Shown: positions 42,860-54,767, counted from the first letter of the stretch. The stretch is 55,438 bases of DNA from Pseudomonas taiwanensis DSM 21245 (GCF_000425785.1 NZ_KE384453.1:1-55438); one strand, 5' to 3'. Program-made: numbers and translations. The notes: a model not told the origin generated them from the sequence alone.

Positions 42860-44080
42860 ATGTCCGTTGAGCAAGCCCCGGTGCAACGTGCCGATTTCGA
42901 CCAGGTCATGGTTCCCAACTATTCTCCGGCGGCCTTCATTCCTGTGCGAGGCGAGGGTTCCCGAGTCTGGGATCAATCGGGCCGCGAGTTGATCGACTTC
43001 GCCGGCGGTATCGCCGTCAACGCCCTGGGGCATTGCCACCCGGCGCTGGTCAAGGCGCTGACCGAGCAAGCCAACACCCTCTGGCACGTTTCCAACGTCT
43101 TCACCAATGAGCCGGCGCTGCGCCTGGCCCACAAGCTGGTGGACGCGACCTTCGCCGAGCGTGCTTTCTTCTGCAACTCCGGCGCCGAGTCCAACGAGGC
43201 TGCCTTCAAGCTGGCCCGTCGTGTCGCCCATGACCGCTTCGGCCCGGAGAAGCACGAAATCATCGCCACCGTGAACAGCTTCCACGGTCGCACCCTGTTC
43301 ACTGTCAGCGTCGGTGGCCAGCCCAAGTACTCCGACGGTTTCGGCCCGAAGATCACCGGCATCAGCCATGTGCCGTACAACGATCTGGAAGCGCTCAAGG
43401 CGCAGATCTCCGACAAGACCTGTGCGGTGGTGATCGAGCCGATCCAGGGCGAGAGCGGCGTGGTTCCGGCCGACAAGGCCTACCTCGAAGGCGCGCGCAA
43501 ACTGTGCGATGAGCACAACGCCTTGCTGATCTTCGACGAAGTGCAGACGGGCGTTGGCCGCACCGGCTCGCTGTACGCCTATCAGCACTACGGCGTGACG
43601 CCGGATATCCTGACCAGCGCCAAGAGCCTGGGCGGCGGTTTCCCGATCGGCGCCATGCTGACCACCAGCGAACTCGCCAAGCACCTGGCCGTCGGCACCC
43701 ATGGCACCACGTATGGCGGCAACCCGCTGGCTTGTGCAGTGGCCTGCGCCGTGCTCGATGTGGTCAACACGCCGCAAACCCTGAATGGCGTCAAGGCCAA
43801 GCACGAACGCTTCAAGTCCCGCCTGGAGCAGATCGGCCAGCAATACGGCCTGTTCTCCAAGGTGCGTGGTGTCGGCCTGTTGATTGGCTGCGTACTGACC
43901 GAGGCCTGGAAAGGCAAGGCCAAGGACGTGCTCAACGCCGCCGAGAAAGAAGGCGTGATGGTGCTGCAAGCTGGCCCGGATGTGGTGCGCTTCGCCCCGA
44001 GCCTGGTGGTTGAAGATGCCGACATCGATGAAGGCCTGAACCGCTTCGAGCGCGCCGTGGCGCAACTGACCAAGGGCTGA
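42860..44080 (+). CDS. aruC: Succinylornithine/acetylornithine aminotransferase
   Basis: A 406-residue class III PLP aminotransferase that converts N2-succinylornithine to the succinylglutamate semialdehyde (and acts on acetylornithine in biosynthesis). The PLP lysine is Lys255 in TSAKSLGGGFPIGAM, the same number as in E. coli ArgD. FFCNSGAESNEAAFKLAR and FDEVQTGVGRTG are also present. ATG 42860 has CAGGAGACTCAG upstream. First gene of aruCFGDB. Confidence 0.95.
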   Translation: MSVEQAPVQRADFDQVMVPNYSPAAFIPVRGEGSRVWDQSGRELIDFAGGIAVNALGHCHPALVKALTEQANTLWHVSNVFTNEPALRLAHKLVDATFAERAFFCNSGAESNEAAFKLARRVAHDRFGPEKHEIIATVNSFHGRTLFTVSVGGQPKYSDGFGPKITGISHVPYNDLEALKAQISDKTCAVVIEPIQGESGVVPADKAYLEGARKLCDEHNALLIFDEVQTGVGRTGSLYAYQHYGVTPDILTSAKSLGGGFPIGAMLTTSELAKHLAVGTHGTTYGGNPLACAVACAVLDVVNTPQTLNGVKAKHERFKSRLEQIGQQYGLFSKVRGVGLLIGCVLTEAWKGKAKDVLNAAEKEGVMVLQAGPDVVRFAPSLVVEDADIDEGLNRFERAVAQLTKG

Positions 44081-44096
44081 TCGGCCGACGGTCGCT

Positions 44097-44170
44097 TCGC
44101 TGGCCCCGCTGTTCGGCCAGCGATACCTGAATTCCAGAGCGGGTGTGCGCTTGCAAGCGCGATTGCGCAC
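44097..44170 (+). other. Structured spacer between aruC and aruF
   Basis: TCGCTGGCC (44097-44105) pairs with GGCCAGCGA (44115-44123). A second hairpin pairs GTGCGC (44145-44150) with GCGCAC (44165-44170) and contains the palindrome GCGCTTGCAAGCGC (44147-44160), followed by GTTTTTTC at about 44176. This could be a partial terminator or a processing/stability element in the aru mRNA. Confidence 0.55.
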
Positions 44171-44224
44171 CTGCCGTTTTTTCGCGCCGTCGTGAACGGC
44201 CCGTTTTCCCAAAGGAGTGACACC

Positions 44225-45244
44225 ATGCTGGTGATGCGCCCCGCGCAAATGGCTGATCTCAACGAAGTGCAGCGCATGGCTGCCGACAGCCCCATTGGTG
44301 TCACTTCGCTGCCGGATGATACCGCCCGCCTGGGCGACAAGATCGCTGCGTCCGAGACGTCGTTTGCCGCTGAAGTCAGCTTCAATGGCGAAGAGAGCTA
44401 CTTCTTCGTGCTTGAGGACAGCGCCACCGGCAAGTTGGCCGGTTGCTCCGCGATCGTCGCGTCGGCCGGGTACTCCGAGCCGTTCTACAGCTTCCGCAAC
44501 GAAACCTTCGTGCATGCCTCTCGCGAACTGAAGATCCACAACAAGATCCATGTACTGTCGTTGTGCCATGACCTGACTGGCAACAGCCTGCTGACTAGCT
44601 TCTATGTCTTGCCAGAGCTGGTTAACAGTGCCTGGGCAGAACTTAACTCGCGAGGACGGTTGTTGTTCATGGCGTCGCACCCCGAGCGTTTCGCCGATTC
44701 GGTGGTCACCGAGATCGTCGGCTACAGCGACGAACAGGGCGAGTCGCCGTTCTGGGACGCCATCGGCCGCAACTTCTTCGACCTCAACTACGCCGAGGCC
44801 GAGCGCCTTTGCGGCCTGAAGAGCCGGACCTTCCTCGCCGAACTGATGCCGCACTACCCGATCTACGTGCCCCTGCTGCCCGATGAGGCCCAGGAGGCCA
44901 TGGGGCAGGTACACCCGCGTGCGCAGATCACCTTCGACATCCTCATGCGTGAAGGCTTCGAGACCGAGCACTACATCGACATCTTCGATGGCGGGCCGAC
45001 CTTGCATGCACGCACCTCCGGCATCCGTTCCATCGCCCAGAGCCGTGTAGTGCCGGTCAAGCTCGACGATGCGCCGATCAAGGGCGGGCGTCCGTACCTG
45101 GTGTGCAACGGCCTGTTGCAGGACTACCGTGCGGTGTTGCTGGAGCTGGACTGGGTGCCGGGCAAGCCGGTCAGCCTGACTGCCGAAGCGGCCGACGCCT
45201 TGGGTGTTGGTGAGGGCGCCAGCGTGCGTCTGGTTGCCGTTTGA
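44225..45244 (+). CDS. aruF: Arginine N-succinyltransferase, alpha subunit
   Basis: A 339-residue AstA-family GNAT-like protein (MLVMRPAQMADLNEVQRMAADSPIGVTSLPDD). It transfers succinyl from succinyl-CoA to arginine in the first step of the AST pathway. It is a paralogue of the adjacent aruG over its whole length. The AAAGGAGTGACACC ribosome site supports ATG 44225. Confidence 0.95.
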   Translation: MLVMRPAQMADLNEVQRMAADSPIGVTSLPDDTARLGDKIAASETSFAAEVSFNGEESYFFVLEDSATGKLAGCSAIVASAGYSEPFYSFRNETFVHASRELKIHNKIHVLSLCHDLTGNSLLTSFYVLPELVNSAWAELNSRGRLLFMASHPERFADSVVTEIVGYSDEQGESPFWDAIGRNFFDLNYAEAERLCGLKSRTFLAELMPHYPIYVPLLPDEAQEAMGQVHPRAQITFDILMREGFETEHYIDIFDGGPTLHARTSGIRSIAQSRVVPVKLDDAPIKGGRPYLVCNGLLQDYRAVLLELDWVPGKPVSLTAEAADALGVGEGASVRLVAV

Positions 45245-45299
45245 GGCCTTCGCTTTAAAGAGTTTCGCGGTGGCGCAGGCTGCTGCACAAGGAGATAGC

Positions 45300-46328
45300 A
45301 TGATCGTTCGTCCTGTACGCAGCAGCGATTTACCCGCGCTGATCGAGTTGGCTCGCAGTACCGGCACCACTGGCCTGACCACCCTGCCGGCCAATGAAGA
45401 GCGCCTTGGGCATCGTGTAGGCTGGGCCGAAAAAAGCTTCCGCGGCGAAGCCGAGCGCGGTGATACCGATTACCTGTTCGTACTGGAGAACGACGAAGGC
45501 CTGGTGGTAGGCATCAGTGCCATCGCCGGAGCCGTGGGGTTGCGTGAGCCCTGGTACAACTACCGGGTCGGCCTGACGGTCAGCGCCTCCCAGGAACTGA
45601 ACATCTACCGGGAGATTCCCACGCTGTTCCTGGCCAACGACCTGACCGGCAACTCCGAGTTGTGTTCGTTGTTCCTGCGGGGGGACTACCGTTCCGGCCT
45701 CAATGGTCGCCTGCTGTCGCGGGCACGCATGCTGTTCATCGCGGAGTTCCCGGAACTGTTCGGCAACAAGATCATCGCCGAAATGCGCGGTATGTCCGAC
45801 GAACACGGTCGTTCGCCGTTCTGGGAAAGCCTCGGACGCCACTTCTTCAAGATGGAGTTCAGCCAGGCGGACTACCTGACGGGTGTCGGCAACAAGTCGT
45901 TCATCGCTGAGCTGATGCCCAAGTTCCCGCTGTATACCTGCTTCCTGTCCGAGGCGGCGCGCGCCGTGATCGGCCGCGTGCACACCGACACCGAGCCGGC
46001 GCTGGCCATGCTCAAGCAGGAAGGTTTCAACTACCAGGGTTATGTCGACATCTTCGACGCAGGTCCCGCCATCGAATGCGAAACCTCGAAGATTCGCGCC
46101 GTGCGCGAAAGTCAGACGCTGGTGCTGGCCGTCGGTACGCCGGGTGACGATGCCACCCCCTACATCATTCACAACCGCAAGCGCGAAGACTGCCGTATCA
46201 CGGCAGCGCCAGCGCGCTTGGCGGCGGGCACCCTGGTGGTCGACCCGCTGACCGCCAAGCGCCTGCGCATGGGTGCCGGTGACAACGTTCGTGCCGTGCC
46301 GCTATCGGCAAGCCGGGAGGCCAAGTAA
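45300..46328 (+). CDS. aruG: Arginine N-succinyltransferase, beta subunit
   Basis: A 342-residue AstA-family protein (MIVRPVRSSDLPALIELARSTGTTGLTTLPANEERL) forming the heteromeric transferase with AruF. It shares with AruF the motifs HDLTGNS/NDLTGNS, GRSPFWESLGRHFF and FIAELMPKFP(L)Y. ATG 45300 is preceded by AAGGAGATAGC. The stop TAA is followed at once by the aruD ATG (TAAATG). Confidence 0.95.
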   Translation: MIVRPVRSSDLPALIELARSTGTTGLTTLPANEERLGHRVGWAEKSFRGEAERGDTDYLFVLENDEGLVVGISAIAGAVGLREPWYNYRVGLTVSASQELNIYREIPTLFLANDLTGNSELCSLFLRGDYRSGLNGRLLSRARMLFIAEFPELFGNKIIAEMRGMSDEHGRSPFWESLGRHFFKMEFSQADYLTGVGNKSFIAELMPKFPLYTCFLSEAARAVIGRVHTDTEPALAMLKQEGFNYQGYVDIFDAGPAIECETSKIRAVRESQTLVLAVGTPGDDATPYIIHNRKREDCRITAAPARLAAGTLVVDPLTAKRLRMGAGDNVRAVPLSASREAK

Positions 46329-47792
46329 ATGACCACGCATTACATCGCCGGCCAGTGGCAGGCTGGCCAGGGTGAAGCCCTGCAATCGCTGAACCCGGTC
46401 ACCCAGGCCGTGATCTGGCAAGGGCGGGGCGCAGACGCCAGTCAGGTGGGCGCCGCCGTGCAGGCCGCTCGCCAGGCATTCCCAGCCTGGGCCCAGCTGA
46501 GCCTCGAAGCGCGTATCGATGTGCTGGAGAAGTTCGCCGAGCAGCTCAAGCAGCACGCCGAGGCGCTGGCCCACTGCATCGGTGAGGAAACCGGCAAACC
46601 GCTGTGGGAGTCGGCCACCGAAGTCACCAGCATGATCAACAAAGTCGCGATCTCGGTGCAGAGCTACCGCGAGCGTACGGGCGAGAAAAGCGGCCCTTTG
46701 GCGGACGCCACTGCCGTGCTGCGACACAAGCCCCATGGCGTGGTCGCTGTGTTCGGCCCTTACAACTTCCCGGGCCACCTGCCTAACGGGCATATCGTCC
46801 CGGCACTGCTGGCAGGTAACTGCGTGGTGTTCAAGCCCAGCGAGCTGACGCCCAAGGTCGCTGAACTGACCGTCAACTGCTGGATTGCCGCTGGTCTGCC
46901 AGCCGGTGTGTTGAACCTGGTGCAAGGGGCGCGGGAGACGGGCGTGGCGCTGGCGGCCAACCCAGGTATCGATGGTCTGTTCTTCACCGGTTCCAGTCGC
47001 ACCGGCAACCTCTTGCACCAGCAATTCGCCGGGCGTCCGGACAAGATCCTGGCCCTGGAAATGGGGGGCAACAACCCGTTGGTGGTGGACGAGGTCAAGG
47101 ACCTCGACGCCGCGGTGTACACCATCATCCAGTCGGCGTTCATCTCGGCTGGCCAGCGCTGCACGTGCGCCCGGCGTCTACTGGTGCCGCAAGGGGCCTG
47201 GGGCGATAGGCTGCTTGCCCGGTTGGTCGAGGTGTGCAAGGGCATCAGTGTCGGCGCCTTCGACCAGCAGCCGGCGCCGTTCATGGGGTCGGTGATTTCT
47301 CTGCAGGCCGCTCGCGCGCTGCTTGCGGCTCAGGCCGAATTGCTTGGCAAAGGTGCCACCAGCCTGCTGGAAATGACCCAGCCACGCGCCGAGGCCGCGC
47401 TGCTGACGCCGGGCATCGTCGATGTCACGACCGTGGCTGAGCGTCCGGACGAAGAATTCTTCGGCCCGCTGCTGCAGGTAATCCGCTACGCCGATTTCGA
47501 TGCTGCCATCGATGAGGCCAACAACACCCAGTACGGCCTTGCCGCCGGATTGTTGTCCGACTCCCATGCCCGTTACCAGTATTTCTGGCTGCGTAGCCGG
47601 GCCGGTATCGTCAACTGGAACAAGCAGCTGACCGGGGCCGCCAGCAGCGCGCCGTTCGGAGGGGTGGGTGCCAGTGGCAACCACCGCGCCAGTGCCTATT
47701 ACGCAGCCGACTACTGCGCTTACCCCGTGGCTTCGCTGGAGACCGCCAGCCTTGCCTTGCCGGCGACATTGACGCCGGGCGTCACTCTATAA
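46329..47792 (+). CDS. aruD: Succinylglutamate semialdehyde dehydrogenase
   Basis: A 487-residue NAD-dependent aldehyde dehydrogenase of the AST pathway. Catalytic Cys278 lies in GQRCTCARR and the general-base Glu in LALEMGGNNP. The NAD-binding FFTGSSRTGNLLHQQF is present. It starts one base past the aruG stop. Confidence 0.95.
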   Translation: MTTHYIAGQWQAGQGEALQSLNPVTQAVIWQGRGADASQVGAAVQAARQAFPAWAQLSLEARIDVLEKFAEQLKQHAEALAHCIGEETGKPLWESATEVTSMINKVAISVQSYRERTGEKSGPLADATAVLRHKPHGVVAVFGPYNFPGHLPNGHIVPALLAGNCVVFKPSELTPKVAELTVNCWIAAGLPAGVLNLVQGARETGVALAANPGIDGLFFTGSSRTGNLLHQQFAGRPDKILALEMGGNNPLVVDEVKDLDAAVYTIIQSAFISAGQRCTCARRLLVPQGAWGDRLLARLVEVCKGISVGAFDQQPAPFMGSVISLQAARALLAAQAELLGKGATSLLEMTQPRAEAALLTPGIVDVTTVAERPDEEFFGPLLQVIRYADFDAAIDEANNTQYGLAAGLLSDSHARYQYFWLRSRAGIVNWNKQLTGAASSAPFGGVGASGNHRASAYYAADYCAYPVASLETASLALPATLTPGVTL

Positions 47793-47815
47793 CAACAGGT
47801 CACGGAGCCTAGCCG

Positions 47816-49165
47816 ATGAAATCCTATGAAGTGAATTTTGATGGCCTGGTGGGGCCAACCCACAACTATGGCGGCCTGTCTTACGGCAACGTGGCTTCGC
47901 AGAGCAACAGCCAGCAGACGTCCAACCCGCGTGAGGCGGCGCGTCAGGGCCTGGCCAAGATGAAGGCCCTGGCCGACATGGGCTTCAAGCAAGGCGTGCT
48001 GGCGCCGCAGGAGCGTCCGGATGTGGCCGCGCTGCGCCGTCTGGGCTTCTCTGGCAGTGATGCCGAGGTCATCCAGCGTGCAGCCAAAGAAGCCATGCCG
48101 CTGTTGGTGGCCAGTTGCTCGGCGTCGAGCATGTGGGTGGCCAACGCTGCCACCGTGAGTCCCAGTGCCGACACGGCCGATGGCCGCGTGCACTTCACGG
48201 CTGCCAACCTCAACTGCAAATACCATCGCAGCATCGAGCACCCGACCACCAGTCGCGTACTCGCGGCGATGTTCGCTGATGACAAGCACTTCGCCCACCA
48301 CGCGGCGCTGCCTGCGGTCGCGCAGTTCGGTGACGAAGGCGCGGCCAACCACACGCGCTTCTGCCGCAACTATGGTGAGGCCGGTGTCGAGTTCTTCGTC
48401 TATGGTCGCAGCGCGTTCGACAGCCGCTACCCGGCGCCGCAGAAGTACCCCGCGCGCCAGACCCTGGAAGCCTCGCAGGCCGTGGCCCGCCTGCATGGCC
48501 TGAGTGACGATGGTGTGGTCTACGCTCAACAGAACCCAGCGGTGATCGACCAGGGCGTGTTCCACAACGATGTGATTTCGGTGGGCAATGGCGAGGTGCT
48601 GTTCTATCACGAGGATGCGTTCCTGGAGACGGGCGCGGTGCTTGGCCAACTGCAGGCTAAACTGGCCAACAAGGGCGGTAACTTCCAGGGCATCTGCGTA
48701 CCTCGGGCACAGGTGACGGTCGAGGACGCAGTGCGCTCCTACCTGTTCAACAGCCAGTTGCTCAGCCGTGACGATGGTTCGATGCTGCTGGTGGTGCCCG
48801 AAGAGTGCCGTAACAACGAGCGCGTCTGGGCGTACCTGAACCAGTTGACCAGCCAGGGCGGCCCGGTGAAGGAGGTCAAGGTGTTCGACCTCAAGCAGAG
48901 CATGCAGAACGGCGGTGGGCCAGCTTGCCTGCGTCTGCGCGTGGCATTGAAGGAATCGGAGCTGGCGGCGGTCAATCCAGGCGTTATCATGACCGCCCCG
49001 CTGTACGACACGCTGGTACAGTGGGTCGACAAGCACTACCGCGACCGCCTCGGCGAAGCGGACCTTGCCGACCCGCAACTGCTGGTCGAATGCCGTACCG
49101 CGCTGGATGAGTTGACCCAGATCCTTAAGTTGGGCTCGGTCTATCCGTTCCAACGCCAACCTTGA
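47816..49165 (+). CDS. aruB: N-succinylarginine dihydrolase
   Basis: A 449-residue AstB protein that releases CO2 and two ammonia from succinylarginine to give succinylornithine. Motifs NFDGLVGPTHNYGGLSYGNVAS, RFCRNYGEAGVEFFVYGRS and NGGGPACLRLRVAL (catalytic Cys near residue 370) identify the family. The gap to aruD is 23 bases. Confidence 0.95.
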   Translation: MKSYEVNFDGLVGPTHNYGGLSYGNVASQSNSQQTSNPREAARQGLAKMKALADMGFKQGVLAPQERPDVAALRRLGFSGSDAEVIQRAAKEAMPLLVASCSASSMWVANAATVSPSADTADGRVHFTAANLNCKYHRSIEHPTTSRVLAAMFADDKHFAHHAALPAVAQFGDEGAANHTRFCRNYGEAGVEFFVYGRSAFDSRYPAPQKYPARQTLEASQAVARLHGLSDDGVVYAQQNPAVIDQGVFHNDVISVGNGEVLFYHEDAFLETGAVLGQLQAKLANKGGNFQGICVPRAQVTVEDAVRSYLFNSQLLSRDDGSMLLVVPEECRNNERVWAYLNQLTSQGGPVKEVKVFDLKQSMQNGGGPACLRLRVALKESELAAVNPGVIMTAPLYDTLVQWVDKHYRDRLGEADLADPQLLVECRTALDELTQILKLGSVYPFQRQP

Positions 49166-49179
49166 AGAGAGAATTTGCA

Positions 49180-49467
49180 ATGACCGACGCCCTGCGCCTG
49201 ATCCTGGAAGACGACGACGGCACCCAGCTGGAAACCTCCTGCACCCGTTTTGCCGTGGTCTGGCAAGGCAAGGAAGTGTGGATCCAGCAGGACGGCCGCG
49301 GCCAGTTGCTGATCGGTGTGGACGTCGAGGAAGACGACACCGAGTACGCCAACCTCTTGCTGCGCCCGATGGCCACCAACCTGGTCAGCCTGCAGCTTGA
49401 AATGGAGCCGGCCGAAATCGGTGACGACGACCACGTGCACGGTCCGGATTGCGGCCACCACCACTAA
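49180..49467 (+). CDS. Small acidic protein of the aru operon, 95 residues
   Basis: An acidic protein starting MTDALRLILEDDDGTQLETSCTRFAVV and ending in a His-rich tail (HVHGPDCGHHH) that could bind a metal. It is often labelled a 'topoisomerase II' fragment in pseudomonads, which its short length does not support. ATG 49180 has AGAGAG upstream and lies 14 bases after aruB; astE starts 10 bases later. Same relative position as P. aeruginosa PA0900 (recalled). Function unknown; a role accompanying AstE is a guess. Confidence 0.8.
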   Translation: MTDALRLILEDDDGTQLETSCTRFAVVWQGKEVWIQQDGRGQLLIGVDVEEDDTEYANLLLRPMATNLVSLQLEMEPAEIGDDDHVHGPDCGHHH

Positions 49468-49477
49468 GGAAGCGCCT

Positions 49478-50485
49478 ATGCTCGCCCTCGGTAAATTGCT
49501 TGACCTGACCCTGGCCGATCACGAACCGGCCGAGAAGACGCAAGTAACGGTCGGGGGCGTGCGTTTGCGTTGGCTGGGGGAGGGCGCGCTCGAGGTGCGT
49601 CCGCCCGAGGCGCAGGACAAGCAACTTGACTTGCTGCTGTCGGCCGGGATTCATGGCAACGAGACCGCGCCGATCGAGTTGCTGGAAAAACTGCTGCACG
49701 GCATCGCCAGTGGCAAGATCAAGCCGCAGGTGCGCATTCTCTTCCTGTTCGGCAACCCGGAAGCGATCCGCCGGGGCGAGCGCTTCGTCGAGCAGGATAT
49801 CAATCGCCTGTTCAACGGCCGTCACGAGCTTTCCAGCGGCGATGAAGCGCTGCGTGCGGCAGAGCTCGAGCAGTTTGCCCGGGTGTTCTTCAGCCTGCCG
49901 GGGCGTGCCCGCCTGCACTACGACCTGCATACTGCGATCCGCGGTTCGAAGATCGAGCAGTTCGCGCTTTATCCGTTCAAGGAGGGGCGCAAGCATTCAC
50001 GCCGTGAGCTGGCCCGGCTGGCGGCCGCAGGCATGGAGGCGGTGCTGCTGCAAAGCAAGTCGTCGATCACCTTCAGTGCCTTTACCTACGAGCAGCTGGA
50101 GGCGGAAGCCTTCACGCTGGAACTGGGCAAGGCCCGTCCGTTTGGCCAGAACGAGCAGGTCAATCTGAGTCGCCTGGAAGCTCGCCTGGTCCAAATCATC
50201 GAAGGCACCGAGCCCGAGACCCAGGACGCCCTCGATGGCTTGAAACTGTTCAGCGTGTCCCGCGAGATCATCAAGCACAGTGATAGCTTCCACCTGCACC
50301 TGCCGACGGACATCGAGAACTTCTCCGAGCTAAGCAAGGGCTACCTGCTGGCCGAAGACCTGGCCGAGACGCGCTGGGTGGTCGAGGAGGAGGGGGCGCG
50401 GATCATCTTCCCTAATCCGAAGGTCAAGAATGGCCTGCGGGCGGGAATCCTGATCGTGCCGGACTCGGGCCAGCATCTGGTTTGA
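49478..50485 (+). CDS. astE: Succinylglutamate desuccinylase
   Basis: A 335-residue zinc carboxypeptidase-like (AstE/AspA) enzyme that releases glutamate and succinate in the last AST step. Zinc ligands His59 and Glu62 lie in SAGIHGNETAPIE, and a third His in HYDLHTAIRGS near residue 152. The catalytic Glu is probably in EAFTLELGKARPFG. ATG 49478 has AAGGAAGC upstream. It closes the aruCFGDB-astE unit (also called aruE). Confidence 0.95.
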   Translation: MLALGKLLDLTLADHEPAEKTQVTVGGVRLRWLGEGALEVRPPEAQDKQLDLLLSAGIHGNETAPIELLEKLLHGIASGKIKPQVRILFLFGNPEAIRRGERFVEQDINRLFNGRHELSSGDEALRAAELEQFARVFFSLPGRARLHYDLHTAIRGSKIEQFALYPFKEGRKHSRRELARLAAAGMEAVLLQSKSSITFSAFTYEQLEAEAFTLELGKARPFGQNEQVNLSRLEARLVQIIEGTEPETQDALDGLKLFSVSREIIKHSDSFHLHLPTDIENFSELSKGYLLAEDLAETRWVVEEEGARIIFPNPKVKNGLRAGILIVPDSGQHLV

Positions 50486-50527
50486 GGCCGGCGCCACCTG
50501 CTCTCATTCCCTGTGCGAGCAGGTTTG

Positions 50528-50565
50528 CCCGTGGGGCAGGCGGCACGGCTAGCCGATCCCACGGG
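50528..50565. other. Hairpin 1 in the astE-alaS gap
   Basis: CCCGTGGG (50528-50535) pairs with CCCACGGG (50558-50565) across a 22-base loop, in REP-like sequence. The 336-base astE-alaS gap holds this hairpin, the hairpin at 50690-50710 and the alaS -10; I see no gene in it. Confidence 0.5.
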
Positions 50566-50689
50566 TCATGAAACACTTTTAATTCACCGCCTGTTCCATT
50601 TTCCCTCCCTGTAAGCGGTAATTGGCTTGCCAGTAGCGAAACGCAGGATTTAGCATCCGGCCATGTCGTTTCCAATGCATTAGCCCGAA

Positions 50690-50710
50690 AAACCGTCCAA
50701 ACGACGGTTT
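50690..50710 (+). terminator. Hairpin 2 in the astE-alaS gap, probable terminator
   Basis: AAACCGTC-CAAAC-GACGGTTT, an 8-bp perfect stem followed by TTTCTAT. Could terminate the aru operon 200 bases after astE, or act as an operator upstream of alaS. Confidence 0.5.
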
Positions 50711-50749
50711 CTATCGTATAAACACACTGCATCGAGACTGCAGGACCGA

Positions 50750-50755
50750 TATAAT
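50750..50755 (+). promoter_or_regulatory. -10 element of the alaS promoter
   Basis: Perfect TATAAT 72 bases upstream of the alaS start; the -35 region (CTGCAT around 50727-50732) is poor. Placement is consistent with a constitutive promoter. Confidence 0.6.
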
Positions 50756-50821
50756 GCGGCCCTTTGCCGTCGTTTCGTCGACGCGTTTGCCCCAAGGGCC
50801 GCCGTTTCCGTGGAAGAACCT

Positions 50822-53446
<2,625 letters not shown>

Positions 53447-53452
53447 GATGCG

Positions 53453-53499
53453 GGGGCGGCTGGTCTAGTCGGCCGCCCCTGCATGTTGGATGGTTTTTT
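53453..53499 (+). terminator. Hairpin between alaS and lysC
   Basis: GGGGCGGC (53453-53460) pairs with GCCGCCCC (53472-53479). A run of seven T begins 14 bases later (53493-53499), so termination efficiency is uncertain and read-through into lysC is possible. Confidence 0.5.
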
Positions 53500-53531
53500 T
53501 GGGGCCCTGTATGGGCTGAGGCACCATTGAA

Positions 53532-54767
53532 ATGGCGTTGATCGTACAGAAATTTGGCGGCACCTCTGTCGGTTCCATCGAGCGGATCGAGCAGGTAGCC
53601 GAAAAGGTCAAGAAACACCGTGAGGCGGGCGATGACCTGGTGGTTGTGCTCTCGGCCATGAGTGGTGAAACCAATCGCCTGATCGACCTGGCCAAGCAGA
53701 TCACCGATCAGCCGGTTCCGCGTGAGCTGGACGTGATCGTGTCGACCGGCGAGCAGGTCACCATTGCCTTGCTGACCATGGCCTTGATCAAGCGTGGTGT
53801 GCCAGCGGTGTCCTACACCGGCAACCAGGTGCGTATCCTCACCGACAGTGCGCACAACAAGGCGCGCATCCTGCAGATCGACGACCAGAAGATTCGCGCC
53901 GACCTCAAGGAAGGGCGTGTAGTGGTGGTCGCGGGCTTCCAGGGCGTCGACGAGCACGGCAACATCACCACCCTCGGCCGTGGTGGCTCCGACACCACCG
54001 GCGTAGCCCTGGCGGCTGCCCTGAAGGCTGACGAGTGCCAGATCTACACCGATGTCGATGGTGTCTACACCACCGACCCGCGCGTCGTGCCGCAGGCCCA
54101 GCGCCTGGAGAAGATCACCTTCGAAGAGATGCTGGAAATGGCCAGCCTCGGTTCCAAGGTGCTGCAGATTCGTTCGGTGGAGTTCGCCGGCAAGTACAAC
54201 GTTCCGCTGCGCGTGCTGCACAGCTTCAAGGAGGGTCCAGGTACCCTCATTACCATTGATGAAGAGGAATCCATGGAACAGCCGATCATTTCCGGTATCG
54301 CCTTCAACCGTGATGAGGCCAAGCTGACCATCCGCGGCGTGCCGGATACCCCGGGCGTTGCCTTCAAGATCCTCGGCCCGATCAGCGCTTCGAACATCGA
54401 AGTCGACATGATCGTGCAGAACGTCTCGCACGATAACACCACCGACTTCACCTTCACCGTACACCGCAATGAGTACGAGAAGGCCCATAGCGTGCTGGAA
54501 AACACCGCTCGCGAAATCGGTGCCCGTGAAGTGATCGGCGACACCAAGATCGCCAAGGTCTCGATCGTCGGCGTTGGCATGCGCTCGCACGCAGGCGTCG
54601 CCAGCCGCATGTTCGAAGCCCTGGCAAAAGAGAGCATCAACATCCAGATGATCTCCACTTCCGAAATCAAGGTTTCGGTGGTGATCGAAGAGAAGTACCT
54701 GGAGCTGGCCGTTCGCGCGCTGCACACCGCGTTCGAGCTCGACGCTCCTGCCCGACAGGGCGAGTAA
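53532..54767 (+). CDS. lysC: Aspartate kinase
   Basis: A 411-residue aspartokinase with the catalytic motif KFGGTSVGSIERIEQVA, STGEQVTIALL, GRGGSDTTGVALAAAL and DVDGVYTTDPR. Two C-terminal ACT domains (about 265-340 and 345-405) mediate feedback by Lys/Thr. It phosphorylates aspartate for Lys/Met/Thr synthesis. An internal in-frame ATG at 54273 (MEQPIISGIAF), with AGAGGA four bases upstream, could give a 164-residue beta subunit consisting of the ACT domains. Confidence 0.96.
   Translation: MALIVQKFGGTSVGSIERIEQVAEKVKKHREAGDDLVVVLSAMSGETNRLIDLAKQITDQPVPRELDVIVSTGEQVTIALLTMALIKRGVPAVSYTGNQVRILTDSAHNKARILQIDDQKIRADLKEGRVVVVAGFQGVDEHGNITTLGRGGSDTTGVALAAALKADECQIYTDVDGVYTTDPRVVPQAQRLEKITFEEMLEMASLGSKVLQIRSVEFAGKYNVPLRVLHSFKEGPGTLITIDEEESMEQPIISGIAFNRDEAKLTIRGVPDTPGVAFKILGPISASNIEVDMIVQNVSHDNTTDFTFTVHRNEYEKAHSVLENTAREIGAREVIGDTKIAKVSIVGVGMRSHAGVASRMFEALAKESINIQMISTSEIKVSVVIEEKYLELAVRALHTAFELDAPARQGE

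Noticed and set aside
42794..45394. An 866-codon minus-strand open frame across aruC-aruF-aruG
   Set aside because: Antisense shadow of GC-rich genes; composition (His/Gln/Val-rich) and lack of a ribosome site mark it as non-coding.
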